64,000 nt of DNA from Talpa occidentalis (Eukaryota > Chordata > Mammalia > Eulipotyphla > Talpidae). A program made the position numbers and the translations under genes. The notes under the pieces were generated by a model. That model searched no databases. It worked only from the letters and a program-made list of their open reading frames with translations, and was not told the DNA's origin. Position 1 is the first letter of the stretch. Each line of letters begins with the position of its first letter. This document shows positions 45,231 to 59,036 of this stretch, piece after piece. The stretch lies in NCBI RefSeq assembly GCF_014898055.3, contig NW_023605083.1:92715483-92779482 (forward strand). The letters are read 5' to 3'.

Positions 45231-45776
45231 TGCTACCTGGTGAGATGTGAGTTGCCTTTCTGAACAAAGGAAATTGGATCACTAAGTCGCCTAGCTCCTG
45301 TTTGAACAAAGGAATTGAACCACCAACTGGCTTAAACAGCCCCTGATTAAACAGGGAAATTGAATCTTGGGCCAAGATACCCAAAAGTTCTGTGTGAACA
45401 GGTGGATTTATAAGCCTTTCTTTGACATCCTAACTAAATAAATGGACTACCAGATTAACCATAGGTGCCATACTAGGATTACAAGCATCAAATACCAGAA
45501 GGGGAAGGCCTCGAGCCCCACAAGTCAGGCTATATAGCCCAACCCAGAACAAACTATGACACTGCTCCCTTCTATCCCGGTGTGAACCCATTAGCCCTTT
45601 AAAACTTTTCCCCTTAGCTTCCCTCAGAGAGCCAGATGAAAATTCTCCTTTCTGGCACTAGCTCCCCTCATACATGAGCTTCTAATAAAATGCCTTAACT
45701 GCTTTACCCGAAACTCTCTGGTGAATTTTTTCTCCTAGAGGGTCTCTAGATCCATGTATTTTTGGGGCCTATAACA
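45231..45776 (+). mobile_element. Solo LTR-like element (endogenous retrovirus type)
   Basis: About 545 bp bounded by TG...CA, with no gag, pol or env beside it. The left part has three degenerate ~43-bp repeats (words gaacaaagg at 45262 and 45304, taaacaggg at 45348). A TATA-like ctttaaaac is near 45598, the AATAAA signal at 45684-45689, then ctctctggtgaattttttct and gggtctctagatcc as in a U5 of gammaretrovirus type. It interrupts an older L1-type fragment. No perfect target duplication is visible. Old, non-coding, family not assigned. Confidence 0.65.
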
Positions 45777-46089
45777 ATATGAATAAATAATAATCATGAG
45801 ATATTGTAAATTAGCAAAGAACCTCATTCTTGAGAGACTCGATGCCCCAATAGTTCTATGAATGACTTCTTTCAAATTTCAAAGGACAAATTGTACATGC
45901 TTCTAAAAAAGTACTATAGTAAAGAATGGAATGTGGAATTAAGGCTATCCAGTAGCAGAGTGAAAACACTGAGCTCACGTCTTCCTCACAGTCACAACAA
46001 AAATTACACCTAAGCAGACAGCAGCCCCTGAAAGACAAATTTCTAAACAAGATAGCTTACTAACACTAACCTGGAAAGAAATCATTGAG

Positions 46090-48120
46090 TTGAATAAACA
46101 GATCACAATCATGAAAATTGAACAGTAATCAAAAATCTTCCCCTAAACAGAAGGCCAGACTAGCTGGCTTTACAAGTGAGTTCTGTCAAAGGTTTAAAGA
46201 ATTTATGCCAAATTTGTTCAGATTATTTCTAAAAATTGAAGAAGAGGGAATGTTCCCTATTGGATTTTATGCTGCCAAAATTACCTTACTACTGAAACCA
46301 AATAAAGACAGCACAAGAAAATAAAGCTGTAGGCCAATATTCCTGATGAATACTGATGCAAAAATCTCCAACAAAATACCAGAAAATTGCATTCAACAAC
46401 ATATTACATGAATTATTCATCATGATCAAGTGGGATTTATCCCAGGGATGCAAGCGTGGTTTAATATATGTAAATCATCAATGTAATGCACCAACAAAAA
46501 AAGATAACATCCTATGATTATATCAATAGATATAATGAAAATATTTGATAAGATACAGCACCCATTTGTGATTAAAAAAAAAAAAACCTCTAGACAACCT
46601 TGTAATAAAAGGAACCTACCTCAACATAATAAAGGCCACATATCACAAACCTACAGTCAGTATAGTTCTTAATGGGAAAAAACTGAACGCTTTCCCTTTA
46701 AGATCAAGAATAAGACAAAGATACCCATGAAGAATCATCACTTCTGTTTAGTTTAGTATTAGAGCTTTTAGCTGGAGTAATCAGACAATGGCAGAAAATA
46801 AAAGGAATCCAAACTGGAAAGAAGTTAAACTATCATTATTTGCAGATGATATGATATGATATATATATAGAAAAACCTAACTCTGTCAAACTCCAACAAG
46901 AAGGTATCAGAAACCATAAATGAATGTAGCAAAGAGGCAAGTTACAAAATCAACATACAAAAATCTTTTGTATTTTCTATATATAAATAATGAGGAAAAA
47001 GAAATTAAGAAAATAACTCCATCCACAGTTCTTCAAAAAGAATCAAATACCTATAAATTAGTCTAACAGAAGAGGCGAAGGACTTATACACTGAAAACTA
47101 TAAAATGTAATTAAAGGATTTAGATTGTGACATAAGGAGATGGAAAGACACTGCATGTGCCTGGATGGGGAGAATCAGTGTACTCAAAATAACTGTTCTA
47201 CCAAAAGTGTTATATATATTTAACCACAATCCCATCAAAATACCAACAACATTCCTCAAAGAAGCTGAACAGTATTAAGATTTATATAGAATCATAACAG
47301 ACCTCAAATAGCAAAATCAGGCCAGAGAAAAAAAGGAAGGAAACAGAAGTATCACATTACTTGACTTTATTCTAAAAAGCAACAGTAATTAAAACAATAT
47401 GGTATTTGATATAAAAGTACACATGAATCTGTGGAATAAAATAAAAATCCCAGAAGTATATATAAGAAGTAAATCTGCACATATATCAATACTTAATTCA
47501 TGGTAAATGAACCATAACATACAATGAGAAAAGGATTCTCTTTAACACCTGGTGCTGGGAAAACTGGATGCCACTTGTAAAAGAATGAAGTTGGATCACT
47601 CTCTCTCTAACTACATGAACAAAAAATAAATTTCAAATGGATTAAAGATTTAGATATAAAATCTGCAACAATAAAATATATAGAGGAAAACATTGGCAAT
47701 ACATTCCATGATATTAATGATAAGATGTTTTGGGGTCTCGATTCCAATGGCAAAGAAAATAAAAGCAAAAATAAGTGGAATTACCTCATCTAAGAAGTTT
47801 TTACAGCAAAAGAAAATGTTAAGTAGATTAAAAAAGACATGGGAGAAAATATACATTATACAACCAACAAAGAGTTAATATCCAACCTATATAAAAAACT
47901 TACACAATTCAACAATAAGAAAATATGCAACACAAGTAATAAATGACAGCAGATCTGAACAGGCAATTCACCAAAAATGATATTCAGAAGGCCAATAGTT
48001 AAATGGAAAAAATGTTCATTGCCTTTAATAAGGGAGTATCAGCTTAAAACCAAGAGATATTATTTCACACATGGGAAAATAGCACATATTAAAAAGATCC
48101 CCAGTAAAAGTGTTGGATCA
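46090..48120 (+). mobile_element. Old L1 ORF2 (degenerate)
   Basis: cctgatgaatactgatgcaa, catgatcaagtgggattta, cccagggatgcaagcgtggt, ttatttgcagatgatatgat, ttggatcactctctctctaa are ORF2 RT and later sequence. Many stops and frameshifts. The FADD region (about 46837-46860) is expanded by a tga/tat repeat. Confidence 0.92.
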
Positions 48121-48395
48121 AGATCTCCCTGGTGGCCCAGGGGTTAAAGACAGCACTATCAAGCTATCATAAGCCACTGCAGCATGAGTTCGATCCGATC
48201 CCCAGTTGGCCAGGGAGAAGCCCACATGGCGCAGCAGACCTCTCCTGTCTCACCTGCTGCTCCCCTCTGCAGTGTATTTCAGTCAATCTGCCTTTTCCCC
48301 ACTCTGTCTCCGGTGAATCCTCTCACCTCCCCCCACACCTCTGGCCTGTACCCCAGTTCTTGTATGCATAAATAAATAAATCTTTTAAAAAAAGA
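48121..48395 (+). mobile_element. tRNA-derived SINE
   Basis: agatctccctggtggcccag, gttcgatccgatccccag (B box with a 5-bp duplication), tgtatgcataaataaataaa tail. It ends the old L1. Confidence 0.9.
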
Positions 48396-49730
48396 AAATC
48401 AGGGACAGGAAAAGAACAAGATAAATCTGGAACATCTTTTGGTGCTTAGAAAGTAAAGAAGTACTCAAAGTGTGTCAAAGAACATGGGAATCAACTTGAT
48501 GGGAATGCCAGTGACCAAATCCAGAACTAGTTGAGTGATACAATTAAAAATAGTTTTGGAGTATAACCTATGCAAGAAAATAACTAACCCATGAGTTCAT
48601 ACTGACATAAAAGTCTAAACAAAGGGAGAAGAGACAACACTTCCTTAAAGGTAGCATTCCAATGAATAAATATAGAAAGAATGATGGAAATAGAAACTTC
48701 CCTTTGGTAAACTTCACAGTAATAATTTCTGTAGGCAAGAATCGTTATTGGATACTAAATGGAGTGAGCAAAGATATGCTGATGAATGGGGTATTTCCTT
48801 CTATTTAAAGTAGCTCCCCACGAGTTAATTACTGGTTACAAAGGGAAACACAGTAACTTTAAGGTGGAAAACCTCAGCTACTCCACCTTCACCAGTTGGA
48901 AAAAAAATTAACAGTATCATGAGGAGACATAGCACCACCATTCACCTCATGATTTGATGCCCTGAGAAAAGCACATCATTTCTGTGGTGGTCTGGTCAAA
49001 TGCATTACTGCAATCTGATCATGAGAAAACACCAGACTATAGCGTGGATGAATTTCATAGACATTGTGTTGTCTGAACTGAAGAAAGAATTTGCATCTCT
49101 GTTCAAACTACTAACTTTTCCAGTAAAAAGTAAACTATCAAAAATTGACCTAAGAGAGACTCATCAGAATTTTATAAATTAACAAGAATATTTATCTGAT
49201 ACATTAGCTAATAATAACTAATATTTAGCTAATAACTAACATTATATTATTACTATAACTATTATAATATTTATAATATTATATAACTATTATAATATTA
49301 TTGTAACTAATAGCTAATAAATTAGCCTTTTGAGCAAATAGTTACATGGATGACTGCTGTCAAACTTTAAAGGGCAGGATTTTCCTTTATTTTCAACAGT
49401 GTAAAGGTCAGAAAAGACAAGAGATTGGGGGACTCTCAGATCATTACACAACATTTAATTGCAATGAGGGATTATGCATTAGATCCTGGATCAGAAAATG
49501 GACATTAGTCAAACAATTGGTAAAGATTAATAGAATTATTTAACACTAAATAATTCCTTAATATAAATTTCCTGGTTTCAATAATCATACTATGTTATGT
49601 ATTGAAATGATGCTAATGTATGAGCAAGTTGGATATAAGTTTTATGGGGACTCTGCAACTGTATTGTAATTCCAAAATTATTTCAAAATATAAACCTTAA
49701 AAAGCAAAAAGTAATTGTTGCAAATCTTAC
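48396..49730 (+). mobile_element. Old L1-type 3' region with AT-rich expansion
   Basis: aagcacatcatttctgtggt, gatcatgagaaaacaccaga, ttagatcctggatcagaaaa, tggacattagtcaaacaatt and ctaattccaaaattatttc-type text fit an ancient L1-type 3' end. The stretch 49195-49325 is an AT-rich tandem of attataatatta words. Confidence 0.6.
49195..49325. repeat. AT-rich tandem (taactaat / ataatatta)
   Basis: Overlapping imperfect repeats of tagctaataactaa and ctattataatatt. Confidence 0.8.
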
Positions 49731-50985
49731 TGACTTTTAAAAACTTCCCATTTCATCTTCCCTGATACTAAAACTTCAAAGAGAAAACTACAGACCATTC
49801 CTCTCTCTGATACAGGTCAGCCTGACAAGTTGGCATGAATCTTGTGGGGAAAGGGCTTCAGGCAAAAGCAAAAAGAGCTGTTTCCATTCGGGTCTCTAAG
49901 AACTGGGGCCCAACAGCAGAAAAACCTCATGACAGGGACAGGGAGCAGCACACTATGAAGGAGGTTTTAAAGGAGCTGGAGGACTGGAGCAGGGGTCAGA
50001 AACTCAAATACCTCCATGAGTCAAACAAATCCAGTTCATGGACAGAACTAGTGAGATGGTGTTGACTTACTAATCATGCCATTTTCTGACAACGTTGTTT
50101 ATACTCTGTGTCTCCTGAAACAAAAACCCTGTTGAAATTTCAGTTCTTTTTTTCCAGTTCAATAAGGCTTTCTTCCCCAGACAGCTTTTCCTTCTTAAGA
50201 TTTCTTTTCCTGTAGTGTCTTACATTGTATTCTTTCAACAGGCACACTTTGTATATTAAATGTATTGGAATTGTTTTCACTTCTACCAAGAAATATGTTT
50301 GCTTCCATTGCTCTTGAAGCACAAAGGGCTCTTGGCCTCATTTATTTTTTCCACATTTGCTAGAGAAATGATTACAAGCAGTATTTCACTTTCACCTAAT
50401 TCCATTATAAGAAAAACAATTGCACAAGTAGAAAAATTGGCAACTGACCCTCGACCTTGATGTGTCTGGGAAACAATAAGGTATGGAGGGTGTGGAAATA
50501 ATGCAAATGCCGAGACCTTTCTAGGGGGCCCCTAGGGTCCACTGTAGCCATACAAGAAAGCAGGACTGGTGTGGTCAGATTTTATAATTTTCAAAGAGAA
50601 GCCAAAAATTGGAATTATTATCTAAAATCTCCTGATTTTTAAATGCTAAAAACTAATTTAAAACAGCATTCTAAAATCCTTTACAAACCAAACCAGACAT
50701 GACCTAACAACTTTCAATTTGTGACAGCTGTTCTATATTATACAGGTGGGACCTCCACCAGTGAAATCTGAGTTATTTCTGTTAATGTGAGCTAATTTGT
50801 TCCCACAGGCTAGGGAGACAGTTTATGCAAGGAAAGTCAATGTTAAAAGTTTATTAATGTTGTTCATCATATGAATGGTACACAAGAGGGAAAAACAGAT
50901 AATTATCCTAATAGGATGCATCCTGATGAAAACTCTTAGTGACTAGGAATAAAAATAAAAAGACTTTGTCGAGATGATAAATGTA
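49731..50985. other. AT-rich sequence, nothing recognised
   Basis: No exon, RNA or clear repeat supported. Confidence 0.4.
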
Positions 50986-52127
50986 TCTATCTCAATCCAA
51001 CAAACAATGTGATAGTCCTTAATAACAAAAGCATTCCTATGAAAATGAGCAAACCAAGGATGTCACAAGGAATAGAGTCAACAATATTCGGAAATTCAAG
51101 GAAAAAACAATAAGAAAAATAAACTCTTGTTTATTTAAGAGACATACATTTGGGAAGGAAGCATCATCTTAGCTTTATTTGCAAAAGACATTAGAAACCC
51201 TAGCTAGTGGATTGAGGATTGTTATAGAATGTATGAAAGAATTCAATAGAGTAGTCATCTGACACAAAAATAAACAGGCAAAATTCAAGTTTTCTATAAA
51301 CAACAATGGCCAAATTAAAAAATATAATAGAAAATAGAACTCACTTATCCCCAACAACAAAAATACCAAAGAATGGGAAATTCAAGAGACATAGAATAGC
51401 CAACATTTTTAAAAAAGAACAAAGTTGAAGGATTCAAACTTCCTCAAAGTTTACTTCAAAGCCACAGTAATCAAGGCAGTGTGTTACTGGCATAAAGGAT
51501 AGACATATAGATCACTGCAATAAAATTGAGAGTCCAAAAATAAACCCTCCCATTTATAATCCCATTTTTTGGCAAAGATTTCACAACAATTTGAACAGGG
51601 AAGTATTTTATTCTTCAAAAATGATGCTGAGAAAATTGGATATTCATATCGAAAAAAAATAAAGTTGGGTCCACAAACAGAAATTAACTCAAAATGGATC
51701 AAAGGCATAAATGGAAGGGTTAAAGACTATAAAATTATCAGAAGAAACATAGGAATAAATCTTTATGATCTTGGAGTAGGCAATGGTTTCTCAGCTATGA
51801 CATAAAAAACACAGGCAACAAAAGAAAAAAATCAAAGTGAACATCATCAAAATTTGAAATCCTGTGCTTCAAGGACACCATACAAAGACAAAAGACAATA
51901 CTCAGAATGGAGAAAAAATTGTAAATTATGTATATGATAAGGGATTTGCTTTTAAAATATATTTAAAAACTCCTATAATTCAATAATAAGAGACGAATAA
52001 CCCAATTAAAAATGAGTAAAGGGTATGAGTAGTTGTTCCTCCAAAGACATACAAATGGCCAACATGTATGTGAATAAATGCTCAACATCGTTAGCCATCA
52101 GGGAGATACAAATCAAAAACATTATGA

Positions 52128-52398
52128 GGGCCTCCCCTGGTTGTGCAGGCGGTTGAGCGCAGCTCTGTGAAGCTGTCCGCACGCAGCCTCTGCAGCGCGG
52201 GTTCGATCCCAGCCGGCCGGCGAGGGTCCCACATGGCGTGGCAGACCTCTTCTGTCTCACCCGCTGCTCCCCTTGGAAGTGTATTTCATCAGTCAGCCTG
52301 TTCTGCTCCCTGCTCTGGTGAATCCTGTCATCTCCTGCACATCTGGCCTGTACCCTGGTTCTTGTATAAATAAATAAATAAATCTTTAATTAAAAAAA
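52128..52398 (+). mobile_element. tRNA-derived SINE
   Basis: gggcctcccctggttgtgca, gttcgatcccagccggccgg, ttgtataaataaataaataa. Similar flanking words attatga and actatga. Confidence 0.92.
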
Positions 52399-53031
52399 CA
52401 AACCACTATGAATACCACTTTCACACCCACTGAAAGAAAAAAGACAGATAATAACAAGTACCAACAAGAATGTGGAGAATTTGGAACCCTCATGTACAAT
52501 GCTGCTGAGAATGTAAAGTGATAGAGCTACTTTAGAAAAACAGTCTAGTCAGTTAAACATGAGTTGCCATGTGATCCAGAAATTCCACCCCTAGGTATAG
52601 ACCAAAGAGAAGTGAAAATATATATGTACACAAAAACTTGTACAGGAGTGATCATAAAAGTATTATTTATAATAGCCAAAACATGAAAACAATACAAATG
52701 TCCATCAACTGATGAATGGATAGATAAAATGTGGTATATACATCCAATGGAATATTATTTGGTAACAAAGAGAAGTGTGGTTCTGATACTTGCTGCAACA
52801 TGGATGAACTTTGAAAACATGATGCTAAGTTAAAGAAGCCTGTCGCAAAAGGACCACATACTGTATGATTCGATTTATATGAATTGTCCGGACCAGGCAA
52901 ATCTATTGGAGACAATAATTTGACTGGTGATTGCCTGGGAGTCGAGTGCTTGGAGGAAAATGGGAATAGAGTGCTAATGGGTATGGGAGTTCTTTGGGAT
53001 GATGAAAATGTTTTTTTAAAAATTGACTGTG

Positions 53032-53293
53032 GGGGCCTCCCTGGTGGTGCAAGGAGTTAAGCCTCAGTACTATGAAGCTATCAACATCTACTGCAGCACG
53101 AGTTCGATCCCTGGCCAGGGAGGTGACCGACATGGCACAGCAGGCCTCTCCTATCTCACCTGCTGCTCCCCTCAGAACAGTCAATCTGCCTGTTCTGCTC
53201 CCCACTCTGTCTCTGGTGAATCCTTTCACCCCCTGTACCTCTGGCCTACACCCCAGTTCTTATATGCATAAATAAATAAAAATGAATCTTTAA
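53032..53293 (+). mobile_element. tRNA-derived SINE
   Basis: ggggcctccctggtggtgca, gttcgatccctggccaggg, tatgcataaataaaaatg. Perfect 14-bp duplication aaaaattgactgtg at 53018-53031 and 53294-53307. Confidence 0.95.
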
Positions 53294-53419
53294 AAAAATT
53301 GACTGTGATGATTGCACAAGTGTGAATATATTAAAACCATTTAATTTTATACTTTAATTGGGTGAAATGTGTACTATGGGAATTATATCAAAACTATATT
53401 TTTAATTATAAACTTATTA

Positions 53420-54900
53420 TGAAAAAACTTTCATAAATATAAAGACCTGTAATGTTCTTGGATAGGAAAATGATATAACAAAAGATATATCTTCTTCCCA
53501 AACTTAGGATATAAATGTAAAACAGTTCTAACAAAAGCCAAATAAGGCTTTCAAGTGGTTAGTGGAGACTGGCAAAATGACTTTGTACATTTCATCATGA
53601 AAATTAACCATGTGAGAATAACCAAGGAACTTTTTTAAAGGCTTAGTAAAGAAGGGGTTGCCATCCGAAATATGAAGCTGTGCTATGAAGTAAGTCACCG
53701 AGTTAAAACATTGTGGTGCTAATGTAGAAAGTGTAATCTACTTCAGTGGGTCAAATTGCTCTGTCAGAAACACACACAGTATTTGAATGAATTTAATCGT
53801 TTAGTTGAGCTCAACTACCCAATAAATGGGTTAGGATGACTAACCATTAGGAGAAAAAAAACAAGTGTGATTTCTACTTCAAACATATCACAAAAAAATC
53901 CCGACTAGTTAAATATCTACATGTAAAAATTAAAACTAGTCCAGAAGAAAAAAGGAAATATGTGTATAGTCTTGGGATTGGAGCTGATCTTCTCAAGCAT
54001 GACACCCAAAACCAGAAATCATGAAAGAAAAGATTGATTTGCATATGTAAAAGTAAAAAAGAAAAACTTCTGTACATAAAAAATTACTATAAGCATTAAA
54101 TTAAAAGGCAAATGGCATGCTAAGGCAAAATGTTTGCAATAACAAAGGATAACATCCTTAATATAAAGTATATATTTTTTTACTTGAAAAAAAAAATACC
54201 CAAAAAAAAGTAGTCTGATGAGATAAGTAGGCAATTCACCAAAGATATACAAGTAGCCATAAATATATGAAAAATGTTCAAATATAAAGAAAAATGTAAA
54301 TTAAAACAGTGAGATATAAACTTCCATTTGAAAACTAGGCAAAGATAAATTATATTACACTGGGTTTTCAAACATTTGGAGACCCAAAATTATCCTAAAC
54401 TGTTACTGTAAGTATAAATTTGGTATTGTATATGGAAACAATAAAACACATGTACTCTTTAACCCATTAATTCTGCTTCTAAGAATTTATCTGAAGGAAA
54501 AAGTAAATCATTCTTACATGCACAAGAATATTAATCATCAATTTGCTTATAATTATAAGCAGTAAAAAATTATAAGCAATATTAATGTTTAAATATGGGG
54601 AATAGTTTTAAAACATGGTTAATCTATACAGTAGTAAAATATGAGCAATTAATAATATTACAGAAGAGTATTTAATGTGTGGAAAGATGTTCATGAAATA
54701 CTAAGTTTAAAATACCATTTCAAAACAGTATGTAACTTTTTGACCCAGAGATTCCATTTCTAGGAATTAATCTTACAAAATTTCATGTGTGTGTATGTTT
54801 TTGTGTGTGTGTATACATAGACTTCTAATTAAAATGGCACTTAGAACTGAAATAGAAAAAGTGAGATAATTAGAAACCAAGCTAAAATGGTAGTAATAAT
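53420..54900 (+). mobile_element. Old L1 fragments
   Basis: gaaaatgatataacaaaaga, aaacagttctaacaaaagcc, agtaggcaattcaccaaaga, atttctaggaattaatctta are diverged ORF2 and 3' sequence. More than one element may be joined. Confidence 0.75.
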
Positions 54901-54949
54901 CTAAGATATATCAATAATCATAATGAATGTAGTGAAACAGAATGACCTA

Positions 54950-56965
54950 TTAACAGGAGATTGGTGGCTTGGACAAAACCAAATAAATTTACTTGCAGCT
55001 TTTATAAGCAGTATATCTGAGGTATAATGACACAAAAGGGTTGGAGGTAAAAGGATGAAAAGAGAAATATCAAGCAAAAACAAAAATAAAGGTGTTGTGT
55101 TAATTTCAGATTAAATAGACAAGTATTTTTAGAGGTAGATATAGTTATATAGCCCTATAGGTTTAATTCACCAGGTAAAACAAATCAAAATTTGTGCATA
55201 ACTAATATTAAAAATCTAAGCAATGTGAAGAAATTGAGAAATTTACCATCACTGTGGGAGATTTCAATACTATTGAATTATTAATACTTCAAAATTATAA
55301 TAAAGTTATAGAAGATTTGCTCAAAAATAATTAAACTGGATTTGATGGAGATATATGTGTATTTATACAGAGAGAGAACTCTGTACCTAATAATTGAAAA
55401 AAACATTCTACTGAAACATATGTGCTACAATGACTGAAATTAAACATATGTTACTGAACAAATCAAGTCTTAACAAATTTCAAAGAACTGATGTCATACA
55501 GACTGGATTCTCAGACTACAATGCCATTAAGTTAGATATCACTAAGAAAAAAGCTTGTAATTACCATAAAACTTGACACTTCGGATAACCCTTGGGTCAA
55601 AGGAAAAAAAAAGATGAAAAAAATTTAAATACAGAACCAAACAATAGTGAAAGTTTATGTGGAATATAGTAGAAGTGGACAAAAAAAGGAAATCTATAGT
55701 CTCTTAAGTGCTAATTTGAGAAAGGAAGAAAGGCTATGTCTACTTTAAAAACTAGAAAAGGGCCCAAAAAGGATAATAATAAAAATAACAGCCAAAATCA
55801 ATGAGATAGAAAACAAATATTCAACAGAGTGATCCAAATAAAGCAAAAAGCTGGTTCTTTAAAAAGGTAAACACATTACCTGACCATGTAGATGAGAAAC
55901 AGAACACTTAAATATAATATTAGGGATAAAAAGGAGTCATAACAACAAATACAGTGAAGATTATGAAAATAATATAAATACACTGAACAACTTTATGCTA
56001 ATACATTTTGAAACTTAGGTGAAATGGGGATTTCGCTCCCCAACCCCTGAAAAATAACAATAAAACCAACTCAAGAAGTAAAAACACCTACAAATTCATT
56101 ATTCTATTGAAGCCTTGAAGCAATACTTTAAAATCTTTACACAAAGAAAACCCCAAGCCCAGACCATTTCACAGGTGAGTTCTAGCAAACTTTCAAAGAA
56201 CAGATCACGTCAACATGCATTAACTCTTTCAGACAATTGAAGAAGAACTTGTCCCCAACTCATTTTATAAGGATTCCATAACCTTGATACCCAAATTCAA
56301 TAAAGATCATCCAAGAAAGAGAAATTACAGCTTAATCTTATATGTGAACCGATGCAAAGAGATTAGGAGGCAAAAATAATTATGACCATTTGGTTTTCTC
56401 CCAGGAATGAAAGGTAATTTGAGATAAAAAAAAATCTCTTACGTCAGTCATCATATTAAGGGTATAAAAGGGGAAGCATCACACAATTTCTTATTGGATG
56501 GTGAGAAGGCATTTAGTAAAATCCTCAACTAATGGGGAAAAAAGAAAACTAGGAATAGAACTACCTTAACCAAAAATAGGCTATCTACTAAATAACTATA
56601 ATAAGTGAAGTTTCATTGAGGCAATATTGAAAGCATCTGCCTTAAAAATCAGGCACAAGCTACAATATCAATAAACTATAGTTACAAAGAAGCACATATT
56701 TCATCATTCCATTTATATGAAATGAGGGGAATAGGCAAATCCACAAAGACATAAAGTAAATTGATGGTTGCTTAAGAATGGAGTGGTTGGGGAGAAATGG
56801 GGAGTTACTACTGATTGGTATAGGGTTCCTTTTGGGGGTGATGAAAATGTTGTATTGTACTGATGGTCGCACCCTCTGAATATATTATAAACCATTGAAA
56901 TGTAAACTTTAAATGAGTGAGTTGTCTGGTATGTGAATGTTATCTCAATAAAAGTTTTTGAAAAA
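54950..56965 (+). mobile_element. Old L1 ORF2 and 3' end
   Basis: atttttagaggtagatatag, caaagaactgatgtcataca, ccatttcacaggtgagttct, ggatggtgagaaggcattta and a 3' UTR ending ttatctcaataaaagttttt. Confidence 0.85.
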
Positions 56966-56974
56966 GGAGTTAAT

Positions 56975-57690
56975 GGACTGTATGATGTTGCCAAGAGCAG
57001 TGAATTTGACTGGATTCAAAACATCTGGATTCAAAAAAGGAATCAGATGCAAGACAAAGATGTGCAACATTGACACTTCTCACCACTGTGTAAGAGATCC
57101 TAGCCAGAACATTAGGGTAGCAATAACACAGTATGAAGGCATCATAAAGAAAGGAGGAAAAGTCATTATTCACAGATTACATGATTATGGACACAGAAGC
57201 TAAAAAGAAGACACAAAAATAGATGTTAACAAGGTGCCTTGCTATAGGAACATTGTACAGACATGAATTCTGTTGCTATATACCAGCGAATAACAAAAGG
57301 CATGTCCTTAAAAAATTTACAACAGCTGCATAAGCAAAAGGAATAAATTTAAAATATATACAAGATGATATGCAGAATATTCCCGAACATCACTGAAGAA
57401 CATTTAAAAGGATCTAAATAATTGGCAAGATATCCCATTTCCCTGGTAAAACGTGTTATAAAGGTATCAGTTAGCTCCAATCTGATCTGTAAGATTCAGT
57501 GCAATCTCAGAGAAGTACTTCCAAAATAGACAAGAATTCCAAAATTTTGTTCCATATAAGCAATGAGAATGCTGTTAAAATAAAAACATTGTCAACTTTT
57601 TCAGAACTCTGGAAATGAACCAAAGGTTAACTCTCAAACTGCAACTATCTGAGGATTATTTCAAGAAAAGCATAGACCCTACATCTATAG
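56975..57690 (+). mobile_element. Old L1 ORF2 fragment
   Basis: aaggaatcagatgcaagaca, cttctcaccactgtgtaaga, gtcattattcacagattaca correspond to the region after the GCPLSP motif of ORF2 and onward. Confidence 0.75.
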
Positions 57691-57705
57691 CTGTTTGGTA
57701 TTTTT

Positions 57706-57958
57706 TTTAAAGATTTATTTATTTATGCATACAAGAACTGGGGTACAGGCCAGAGATGAGGGGGGTGACAGGACTCATCAGAGATTGAGTAGGGAACAGA
57801 ACAGGCAGAGTGACTGAAATACACTGCTGAGGGGAGCAGGAGAGGTCTGCTGCACCATGTGGATTGCTTCTTGGCCGGACAGGGATCGAATTCATGATGC
57901 AAAGGCTGCAGATTGCTTCACAGTGTGCTGCTTAACCCCTTGCGCCACCAGGGAGGCC
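57706..57958 (-). mobile_element. tRNA-derived SINE, antisense
   Basis: aaagatttatttatttatgc through gcgccaccagggaggcc. Perfect 15-bp duplication ctgtttggtattttt at 57691-57705 and 57959-57973. Confidence 0.95.
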
Positions 57959-57973
57959 CTGTTTGGTATTTTT

Positions 57974-59036
57974 AACTTGCTCTATTCCCATAGCCCTCTC
58001 CCCAGTTCCTGGGAAGACATGAAAGCCAATAGCCTTGGATCCACTGTAGCAGTGAAAACCAATAATCTTGCAGCCAGTGGAAGAGACAGAATGGTTTTGA
58101 GATACTCAAATGCACCACCCCCCAAAAAAATGGTACAATTTGATCCCTGTAGCAACTTCCTAGAAAAGCCCTGCTCATGGTATTTGTTTTTATTTGATGT
58201 GACTTAGAGCTTGCTCTCTTCCTAAGGTATTTATTGTAAGTAATCATTAGCAAAATTATGTAACAGCATAGCTGCCTAAGAAACCAGTACCACTTGAGGT
58301 GGACAAAAAACTACAGGAAAAAAAAAAAAACACACACAGAAAAATCTGGAGAATGAGCCATCCCTACAGGACTTGGAAATTCTCTGACAGATTCCTGGTG
58401 ATCTAGAAGGTTATGCACTGTGTGTAGGACTGATCTTTCACTGCTGACTGACTTTGAGGATCTGCTCAAGAGGGAAATGAAAGCTAAGGCAGAGTTACAA
58501 ATTGGCAGAGCATTGAGGGCATTCCCTAACATATACACAACGCCTGACAAGGGTTGGGATTCTTATTGGTTTAAGGCTTTTAAGGAAAGTGCTATCTGAT
58601 CATTAGCTGACAATCAAGCAGACTTTGTTGGCCATACAGAACAAATAATACAGGTTTTATACTATTAGCTCAGAAAATTACTGAACAAATAGCAGCGGCA
58701 GCAACAAACCATGAAAAGGAGATGGGAATCTGACTTCCATTGTTACAATGTCCTGTTTTCAACTAAAAATTGGAACACTCAATGAAAAAAGTAAGAATGG
58801 CCCATATGCAGAAAGTTGTCAATATAAATTGTCCCCTAGGAAGCCCAGGTGATGGGTTTACTAGAAAAAGACTCTAAAACAGCCATTATAAATATATTCA
58901 AAGAACTAAAGAAAACAATGTCTAAAGGATTAAAGGAAAGTATGAGAATGATGACTTACCAATTTGATGAAAATTCAGTGTGATTCCAAGGAAAGTCTAA
59001 TGGAGTTAGAAGTAGAACTTTCTAAACTGTATGTGA
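57974..59036 (+). mobile_element. Probable old L1 5' region
   Basis: From about 58840 it reads like the 5' end of an L1M ORF1 region (actagaaaaagactctaaaa, aaagaactaaagaaaacaat). The upstream part resembles an L1 5' UTR (gcattccctaacatatacac) but is uncertain. Confidence 0.45.

Larger units (their letters stand above)
50990..53410 (+). mobile_element. Old L1 ORF2 and 3' UTR, split by two SINEs
   Basis: gatgtcacaaggaatagagt, acttcaaagccacagtaatc, gaagaaacataggaataaat, then tccacccctaggtatagacc, catcaactgatgaatggata, gtatgattcgatttatatga and gaatatattaaaaccattta run through ORF2 to the 3' UTR. Confidence 0.88.
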
